DNA of 64,000 bases from Clostridia bacterium (GTDB lineage Bacteria; Bacillota; Clostridia; Lachnospirales; Lachnospiraceae). A program made the position numbers and the translations under genes. Every line of letters starts with the position of its first letter. The stretch's first letter is position 1. The notes beneath the pieces are model-generated. The model had not been told where the DNA came from. It did no database searches and saw only the letters and a list, made by a program, of their open reading frames with translations. The DNA lies in the NCBI GenBank assembly GCA_910576325.1, contig CAJTIM010000006.1, positions 124,001 through 188,000 of the forward strand, given 5' to 3'. Positions 56,065-62,700 of the stretch are shown in pieces.

Positions 56065-56247
56065 TTATTTTTCCTTTCCAACGCATCTGCGTTTATCAAC
56101 GGGCTTTTCCGCATTTCTAGGTATCAACCACATTCTTCCAACCTTCATTAAATCAGGTACTCTTTCCTCAGAGCACAATTTTTGTATTCTTCGTTCAGAT
56201 ATTCCCCATTTTTTCGATGCTTCCTGCACAGTCATATACTCAAACAC
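56065..56247 (-). CDS. Excisionase-type small HTH protein
   Basis: 60 residues from GTG 56247 (GGGAGGGG 5 bases upstream). MTVQEASKKWGISERRIQKLCSEERVPDLMKVGRMWLIPRNAEKPVDKR is the MerR-like HTH_17 pattern. It begins the cargo operon and ends 3 bases before the response regulator start. It may regulate the cassette. Confidence 0.88.
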   Translation of the reverse strand: MFEYMTVQEASKKWGISERRIQKLCSEERVPDLMKVGRMWLIPRNAEKPVDKRRCVGKEK

Positions 56248-56278
56248 TATTACCCCTCCCTTTAGCCTTACTTTATAT

Positions 56279-56307
56279 AGTATAGTCGTTCAAACGAATA
56301 ATGTCAA
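56279..56307 (-). promoter_or_regulatory. Promoter of the cargo operon
   Basis: Minus strand TTGACA (56307-56302), 17 bases, TATACT (56284-56279). The spacer contains the near palindrome TCGTTTGAACGA, a candidate operator. Confidence 0.85.
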
Positions 56308-56323
56308 GAAAAAATCAAAATAT

Positions 56324-56445
56324 CGACACACCCTCCGGGAGTGTCGAAAGACAAGAATAGCAAGCACTGCCCATGTCCGGACACATGGGCGAAATTCCCC
56401 ATACTTCCCTACCGTCCGTATGATGAAATTTCCATAGGGAAGTAT
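56324..56445. other. Candidate oriT: three stacked hairpins
   Basis: Stems at 56324-56346 (CGACAC/GTGTCG), 56369-56390 (GCCCATGT/ACATGGGC) and 56401-56411 with 56435-56445 (ATACTTCCCTA/TAGGGAAGTAT). They lie just upstream of mobC and the relaxase gene, where MobP-type elements keep oriT. Confidence 0.6.
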
Positions 56446-56489
56446 CCCTAACCCTCTTTGGTTTTCTTTGCGTTTTTCTCCGCAAGTCC

Positions 56490-56518
56490 TTGACCTTCCC
56501 CCGCAGATTTGCTACAAT
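56490..56518 (+). promoter_or_regulatory. Promoter of mobC-relaxase
   Basis: TTGACC (56490-56495), 17 bases, TACAAT (56513-56518), followed by a 110-base leader. Confidence 0.8.
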
Positions 56519-56632
56519 AACACATGGATAATTCTATCCAAAACAACTGAACAGACACGAAACCAGACTGTTGTAAACCGGACAAGTTACAGCAGTTTTT
56601 TTATGCCCAAATTTAGAAAGGACGATGTAAAA

Positions 56633-56974
56633 ATGGCAAACAGGACACGCACCAACCGGAATGAATTTCACTTGAATGACAAGGAGCAGTACATCCTTGA
56701 CGAGAAGTTTAAGCTGTCCGGCATGAAAAGCAAATCGGCTTTTATCCGGAAGCTGATTCTATACGGATATGTCTATGACGTGGATTACAGTTTTTTACGG
56801 GAATACAATACGGAGCTTGGACGGATCAGTTCAAGTCTGAACCAGATTGCGAAAAGAATTAACAGCACAAATCACATCTATCAGGAAGATATGGACGAAG
56901 TAAAGGAGTTGATGAAACAGGTATGGCAATCACAAAAATCCATGCTATCACAGCAACCGTTGATAAAGCGGTAG
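56633..56974 (+). CDS. MobC-like relaxosome accessory protein
   Basis: 113 residues from ATG 56633 (AAAGGA 10 bases upstream); the longer frame to 56468 passes through the promoter. NRTRTNRNEFHLNDKEQYILDEKFKLSGMKSKSAFIRKLILYG is a ribbon-helix-helix DNA-binding region, followed by LGRISSSLNQIAKRINSTNHIYQEDMDEVKELMKQVWQ, typical of MobC. It helps the relaxase open oriT. Overlaps the relaxase gene by 52 bases. Confidence 0.88.
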   Translation: MANRTRTNRNEFHLNDKEQYILDEKFKLSGMKSKSAFIRKLILYGYVYDVDYSFLREYNTELGRISSSLNQIAKRINSTNHIYQEDMDEVKELMKQVWQSQKSMLSQQPLIKR

Positions 56975-58296
56975 CCTACATATGCAACCCGGACAAAACA
57001 GACGGAAGCATCTACATTTCTTCTTACGCCTGTGCGCCGGAAACCGCAGCAATTGACTTCAAATATACCTTAGACCACTGTCGGGAAAACAGCCCCAATA
57101 AAGCCTATCATCTGATACAGGCTTTTGCTCCCGGTGAGGTCAGCTTTGACGAAGCGCACCAGATCGGGAAGGAACTTGCGGACAAGGTTTTAGAGGGGAA
57201 ATATTCTTATGTTGTCACTACCCACATTGATAAAGGTCACGTCCATAACCATATCATTTTCTGTGCCGCAGACAACATAGAACATGACAAATACCACGAC
57301 TGTAAGCAGACTTATTACCGCATCAGAAAATTGAGTGACGAGCTGTGCAGCGAGCATAATCTTTCCGTCATTATCCCCGGTGGGGAGCGTGGGAAAAAAT
57401 ACAACGAATGGCAGGCGGACAAGAACAGCGCCGCATGGAAAACAGAGATAAGGAAAGACATCAACGCCGCCATAAAATCATCCTCAACTTACGAAGAATT
57501 TCTGCTCCTGATGCGGGCAAAAGGCTATGAGATAAAAGGAGAAACTTTTGGGGAAGATGCCCTCAAATTTATCTCCTTCCGTCCACTCGGCAAAGACCGT
57601 TTTGTGCGTGGCAGCATCAAGTCACTCGGAAAGGAATACACAAAGGAGCGCATCAAAGAACGGATTGAACTGAAACGGGAACGGAAGGCAGTTATCCCGA
57701 AAAGGGATTACGCAAATAAGAGATTGATTGACACCTCTGATGAGAAATTCCAGAACAGTCCGGGGCTGCAGAGGTGGGCGGCGGTAGAGAATTTAAAGAT
57801 TGCGGCACAGGCATATAATGAAGCTGGCTCTATAAAAGAACTGGAACAGAAAATCGCCACCACAGCCGCCACCGGGAAGGAAGCAAAGCAGACTGTCCGC
57901 AAGCTGGAGAACCGCATCAAAGACCTTGCGGAAATCATCAAATATGCGGAGCAGTACAAGGCAAATAAAGCGTATCATACCGCCTATAAGAAGTCCAAAA
58001 ATCCCGACGCTTATTTCCGTAAGCATGAGAGCCAGATCATCCTTTATGGCGGCGCAAGGCGTATGCTGGAGCAGACGGGCATCCCCTTAAAAGGCTTGAA
58101 CATCGACAAGCTGAAAGCGGAGTATCAGGAGCTGACCGCACAGAAAAAAGAACTGACCGCCACATACAAAAACTGTGAAAAAGAGCTAAAATCTCTGAAC
58201 CGGAAACTGGAGAACCTGAACCAGTATTTAGGGCGCACAGAACCGCCAAAAAACGCACAGGAACAACCAGACCGGGATAATAACCCTGCCCGGTAA
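56923..58296 (+). CDS. Relaxase, MobP family
   Basis: 457 residues. Relaxase domain residues 1-260 with a candidate nicking Tyr in VDKAVAYICNP, the His triad THIDKGHVHNHIIF (about 100-113) and YHLIQAFAPGEVSFDEAHQIG. The C-terminal 200 residues are coiled-coil (AATTGKEAKQTVRKLENRIKDLAEII, QELTAQKKELTATYKNCEKELKSLNRKLENL). It nicks oriT and pilots the transferred strand. Confidence 0.95.
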   Translation: MAITKIHAITATVDKAVAYICNPDKTDGSIYISSYACAPETAAIDFKYTLDHCRENSPNKAYHLIQAFAPGEVSFDEAHQIGKELADKVLEGKYSYVVTTHIDKGHVHNHIIFCAADNIEHDKYHDCKQTYYRIRKLSDELCSEHNLSVIIPGGERGKKYNEWQADKNSAAWKTEIRKDINAAIKSSSTYEEFLLLMRAKGYEIKGETFGEDALKFISFRPLGKDRFVRGSIKSLGKEYTKERIKERIELKRERKAVIPKRDYANKRLIDTSDEKFQNSPGLQRWAAVENLKIAAQAYNEAGSIKELEQKIATTAATGKEAKQTVRKLENRIKDLAEIIKYAEQYKANKAYHTAYKKSKNPDAYFRKHESQIILYGGARRMLEQTGIPLKGLNIDKLKAEYQELTAQKKELTATYKNCEKELKSLNRKLENLNQYLGRTEPPKNAQEQPDRDNNPAR

Positions 58297-58336
58297 TATC
58301 CAGCCCCGAAAAGGCTTTAAAAGCAAAAAAAGCATC

Positions 58337-58475
58337 GTGGACAGTGTGCATAACTCCCCATTCCGCTATGGACAACACTGTTTGCAGGATGTGGAAAAGC
58401 AAAAGCAGCTTTCCCACATCCTGCAAACAGTGTTGCCCACAGCTCCATAAGACAGGGAGTTATACACACTGCCCA
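58337..58475. repeat. 139-base compound palindrome with DnaA-box-like sequences
   Basis: Perfect 22-base inner arms at 58373-58394 and 58414-58435 (19-base loop). Outer 22-base arms with two mismatches lie at 58337-58358 and 58454-58475, and ATGGA/TCCAT pairs lie in between. The outer arms carry TGTGCATAA and TTATACACA, which fit the DnaA box TTATNCACA in opposite directions. Located right after the relaxase gene. It could act as a single-strand origin, replication origin or regulator site. Confidence 0.75.
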
Positions 58476-58628
58476 CAATGCCGAAGGCGGCGGAATCCCA
58501 CCCATTTCTTCCTACCTTGTTATAAAAAACAAAAAAATTCCTTGCAGACAAGACCATATTCCTGTAATATAGTCTACAAATCCGCAAAAAAATAGGAGCG
58601 CCGAAGCACCCCCATTTCCTAAACCCTC
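58476..58628. other. Intergenic sequence with one promoter-like site
   Basis: No gene seen. TTGCAG (58542-58547), 17 bases, TAATAT (58565-58570) on the plus strand may drive a transcript that runs into the antitoxin RNA. Confidence 0.35.
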
Positions 58629-58657
58629 TTGCAAAATTCGCAGTGTTGGTTTATAAT
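58629..58657 (+). promoter_or_regulatory. Promoter of the antitoxin RNA
   Basis: TTGCAA (58629-58634), 17 bases, TATAAT (58652-58657). Confidence 0.75.
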
Positions 58658-58663
58658 CATCTT

Positions 58664-58777
58664 AGAAGCCGGAGGATTCTAGCATGTCCGACGGTTGTTC
58701 AATCGGAAACAATAATCAGTTTAAAAAACAAACGGATTACAGGCTATCCCCTATTGGCAGTAGAGGATAGCCTTTTC
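58664..58777 (+). ncRNA. Candidate type I antitoxin RNA
   Basis: A 114-base RNA is predicted from the promoter at 58629 to a terminator with AGGCTATCC/GGATAGCCT arms (58741-58773) and TTTT. It has no convincing reading frame. It runs convergently into the small hydrophobic peptide gene on the other strand and would overlap the 3' end of its mRNA, as in TxpA/RatA-type loci. Confidence 0.65.
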
Positions 58778-58779
58778 CG

Positions 58780-58863
58780 TTACTTGCGGTTGTGTTTATT
58801 GTCTATGTATGTCAAGGCTGCAAAAATCACCAGCACCAACGTAAGCACTTCTAACGTATTCAT
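58780..58863 (-). CDS. Small hydrophobic toxin-like peptide
   Basis: 27 residues: MNTLEVLTLVLVIFAALTYI then DNKHNRK. One membrane helix and a short charged tail, as in holin-like type I toxins. The Shine-Dalgarno AAAGGAGG is excellent (5-6 bases from ATG 58863). A TATAAT lies upstream (minus strand, 58940-58935), with a weak -35. The convergent RNA at 58664-58777 would be its antitoxin. Likely a maintenance module of the element. Confidence 0.72.
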   Translation of the reverse strand: MNTLEVLTLVLVIFAALTYIDNKHNRK

Positions 58864-58980
58864 ACCGACCTCCTTTCCGTTTCCAGAAAGGACAACCGCA
58901 GACTATCCCTACTCGCTCTAATCTGACTAAGAGAATTATAGCACGTTATGTCGAATAATGCTATAAAAGATTTGCGTTAA

Positions 58981-59184
58981 TCACTCCGCCGCTTCCAATG
59001 CCACCTCTGCAAATTCCGCATCGCTCATGGCTTCCAGTTTCCCCAAGACCTGTCCGGCAAGCTCCATCATATCGCTGTCCTGTATGTGGGGGATCACGTT
59101 CTGTATGTCTGCAATCATGCCCGTCCTGTCCTGCCCCTCAAACACACACATCAAATTGATTTCTTCCACTGTAAATTTATCCAT
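58981..59184 (-). CDS. Transposon-transfer assisting protein (TTRAP family)
   Basis: 67 residues from ATG 59184 (GGGAG upstream). MDKFTVEEINLMCVFEGQDRTGMIADIQNVIPHIQDSDMMELAGQVLGKLEAMSDAEFAEVALEAAE in outline matches the TTRAP pattern (FTxEEINLMC, LxxMxxxE, KLEAMSDAEFA). Common in Tn1549-like elements, role in transfer unclear. Overlaps the upstream gene by 8 bases. Confidence 0.85.
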   Translation of the reverse strand: MDKFTVEEINLMCVFEGQDRTGMIADIQNVIPHIQDSDMMELAGQVLGKLEAMSDAEFAEVALEAAE

Positions 59185-59716
59185 TAGCTCCCTCTCCTTT
59201 TCTATGAATTTCCATATAATCAAACTCCAGTTGGTTACTGCATATTCCGCTACAAATATAGCCGCTTTGAAATGGCACTCTTTCGTTTGCTTTTTTCTCC
59301 ATGCCAATATAATTTACTCTTGGGCTGAGCCACAACATTTCCACCCGGTTCTGCTTAAACAGTCGAAATCTTTCTTTATGGTCAAATATGCCCTGAAAGT
59401 TAATAAGCATTGCAAACGGTTTTCCAATCTCATACAGCCTTTCCAATACCCTGCCTTTTTGACTGTATGGGGGATTGCTGATAATGTAGTCACATTCTGG
59501 CACTTCCATTAAGAAGAAATCCTGTCCCATTTTTATATGACTATAAATGACTAAAAAGCCATGCTCCGACAACACTTTCACAAACTGGCTGTTCTCCATA
59601 TCAAAAGGACACCATACTGTTGTATTTACCTTCAGCCGCTTCATAATCGGATATACCGCATTGGGAGGTGTCAGATATTCATCATTTTTATTGAACTTAT
59701 ATTGTATCTGTGCCAT
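59177..59716 (-). CDS. Element-encoded methyltransferase-like protein
   Basis: 179 residues. The NPPY motif of N6-adenine methyltransferases is in CDYIISNPPYSQKGRVLERLYEIGKPFAMLI (about 78-108). The N-terminal half (YLTPPNAVYPIMKRLKVNTTVWCPFDMENSQFVKVL) could bind S-adenosylmethionine, but the usual FxGxG motif is weak. It may modify the element's DNA against restriction; a catalytically dead role cannot be ruled out. It lies 4 bases after the large YodL protein gene. Confidence 0.72.
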   Translation of the reverse strand: MAQIQYKFNKNDEYLTPPNAVYPIMKRLKVNTTVWCPFDMENSQFVKVLSEHGFLVIYSHIKMGQDFFLMEVPECDYIISNPPYSQKGRVLERLYEIGKPFAMLINFQGIFDHKERFRLFKQNRVEMLWLSPRVNYIGMEKKANERVPFQSGYICSGICSNQLEFDYMEIHRKGEGANG

Positions 59717-59720
59717 GCTC

Positions 59721-62700
59721 TTATATCTCCCTCTCTGATTTTTTCTCCGTCCACTTTTCCGGAGCTTCCTTCTCTGCCTTATCCCTCTGCTCGATGACCG
59801 CCTTTTTCTCCGCCAGCTTTTCCTTTATGGAAATTCTGCCTGTCTGCTTTTCCTCTTTCGGCTTCTCATTGTTCAGGACGTTATCAATCATGTTATAGTT
59901 ACATTCTTCCAGTTCCTCAATCTTTGCAAGCGGCTTGTATTCCGCCAGCTTATCTAACAGCTCCTTCGCCTTCCTTGCGGTCTGTACGCCCTCACTGTCA
60001 TCAAGCTCCGTCCCTTTCCCGATAATATCCGTCATGCCTTCCCGGATACTGTCTGAAATGAGCGCATTAAGGAAATCATTCAGATACCCGGTATTCCCGT
60101 TCCTGATGTCCTCTGTGATATTCGCTATCTGCGCTTCCCTGTCCTCCACTGTATGATTGTACTGGTAAGTATCAAAATCATAAGATAGCTGGTCTATCTC
60201 CACAGCAAGGAAAGCCGCCTGCCACTTCTCCAGAGAACCCCTGACTTCTATATCCGGCAGCTTGTCGATCAGCTCCGCAATGACCTCCACCGCCTTCGGA
60301 TTGTCCGTAATATCCGGCACATAGTCCAGAATCTCCAAATCCGCAACTCTGCCCGAAACAATATCCATCTGCGTGTCCTCATAGCTTTCTGTCCCCTCTG
60401 TATGGATATTGATGCCAATGCTTGGGATACCGTTCATCCTCTCCGGCGGTATCCGGTTGAAAATGGCGATTGCTTCCGGGACGTCTGCTATCCCCTCATG
60501 GTACTCTCCGAAATTGTGGAATTCCCCGCACTCCGCCACTGTAAGGGTGACAACCGTCTGTTTTTCCTCCTGTGCCTGCTCTGCGGCTTTCTCCTGCAGG
60601 GCGGCTCGTTTTTCCTCAAGATAAGCTTCCACACCCGGAAGATACTCCCCAAGCGTCCCGGTCTTGCCCTCTGTAATGGGATTAATGTCTACCTTAACGC
60701 CGCCGATTGTAAAACCGTCCTCGTTGAAGACATTGAACAGGGTATCTTCGTTTTCCCCGCCCCGGTACTCCACAGCCACGTCAAGGTCAGATACAGGTTC
60801 TTCCAAACCTCTGCATCTGCTCCCTGTAACCGCCATATCCACAAGCTCTATATCCATTCCATACTCGTCAATTTTGGACTGTAAATAAGCATAAACACTC
60901 ATTTCTATATCTTCCTGTGTCTGCCCGTTGACAGGGTTAAATAATTCCTCAGTTCTGGCTTTAAAATCGGCTATCACTTTGCTTTCCGCCGCTTCCGGCA
61001 CTTCGGTTCTGATACGTTCCTCAAGATGCTCTTTTTCCGCCTGTTCTGCCTTTTCTATCAATCCGTCATAATCAATCGGTATCAGTTCATCGTCAGTGCG
61101 GATACTGCCCTCCAGACTGCTCCTGTGCGCCGGCTCTTTCAAATCCGTCACAATCTCGTCAAGCGCCTGTCTGATTGTTATGTCCGGATTGTCATATACG
61201 CCCCCGTCCAGTTCCCGGTAGTCCATATCATAAATGGTGTAATCATACCCCTCAGTGGCTTCCTGAATACTGATATAACGGTCTGCCAGACGGAAGGCAA
61301 GCTCTGTTTCTGCCCTGTCTGCTTCTTTGGCATTGGCATCTATGTACGGATTTCCCCACTCCGTAAACGGTACATCTTCCACGATATGCTTCTGGCTGGC
61401 TGTGGGCATGAGGTGTTCCATTTTCCCCTGTTCATAGAGGGCATCAAACCTGTCCATATAGAGGGAGATATCGTCAAGACCGCTGCTCTTTAGCTGGTAC
61501 TCAAACCGCTGTTTCACAAAATCCTTTATTTCCTTCGGTGACATTTCCCGGTGAACCCGTACCTTGTCAAAGCCGACCTCGTGATTTAAAGCCTGCAAAT
61601 CCTCCATGAAACGGCTGCTTTCCACCGCCGCCTTGCTGTGCGTAAAATCCAATGACAGACAGTTTTCATGGTTTCTGACGTGGATCAGGTCAAATTCGCT
61701 GCCATTGACATGGAAGCCGAAAGTTGCCCTCGCCATATCCGGCTTGTCCTCCGTTTCCTTTCCCCGGTACTCTGTGAATTTCGCCATTGCTTCCGGAAGG
61801 CTCTCAAAACGCTCCAGCCTGCTTTTTTCCGGGCTGTTCTCCGCCCAAGTGGATAAATCCTCAATGACATAATAGGAAACTTTGTCATTGTCCGGCTCTG
61901 CCATTGTATTTTCTGCCGCTGCTTCTGCCGGGATTTCCGCTGTTTCCTCCCTGACTGCATCTTTTCCTGTGCTGATTTCCTCCGATACCGAAAGCTCCTT
62001 TGTAAACTCCGGTATCTCCCTGTAACCAACGGAATCCACATAATGGCTTGTGTTCTCCCCGTCCTGATGCAGCACCACCACATCACTTACGGAAAGGGAA
62101 TGCCCGGTAAAGTCTGCCGGGTGGTCTATGTTGAATTTCGTGTAAATATCTTCAAGGCTCATGCCCTCCGTAAGCTCCCCGGTATAGACAAGGGTGTAAT
62201 TCTCTCTGGAAACCGGGATACCCTTTCTCTCAAGATAATCCATATTCATAAAGTGAATATCCCTCGTTTCCTCTGAATCTTTAAGCTGGTAGATGCCAAA
62301 CTTGCTCTCATTGCCATACAAAAGTTGTGCTTCCCGGTTAGGCTCACTGTCCTCTAATTCCTGCTTCATGGACTGGTATTCCTTATAAGCGTTCCAATCG
62401 CCTTTTTCCACGCCGAACAGCCCGTCATGCTCCTGCAATGCCGCCCTGTCCTCTACAATCGTTTCTGAACCGTCTGCGTGGAGCTGGTACACCGAAACAT
62501 CTTCCCCGAACAGCTCCGAAGCCATATCCTTTGTCAGAGGAAGCATTTCATCCCATGAATACCCATATTCGTGCATTTCCGACAGCCCTACCATTCCGTC
62601 CGGGAGAGCGTCAATTTCTTCCCGTGCCACCCTGATTGTTTCCCAAAGCAGAGCCGAATCGTCTTTCTGCTCCGCAATGGAATGTGCAAGGGAAGTGGTC

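Noticed and set aside
60402-60884. 160-codon plus-strand frame opposite the large YodL protein
   Set aside because: Shadow of the nucleotidyltransferase-coding frame, no start signal.
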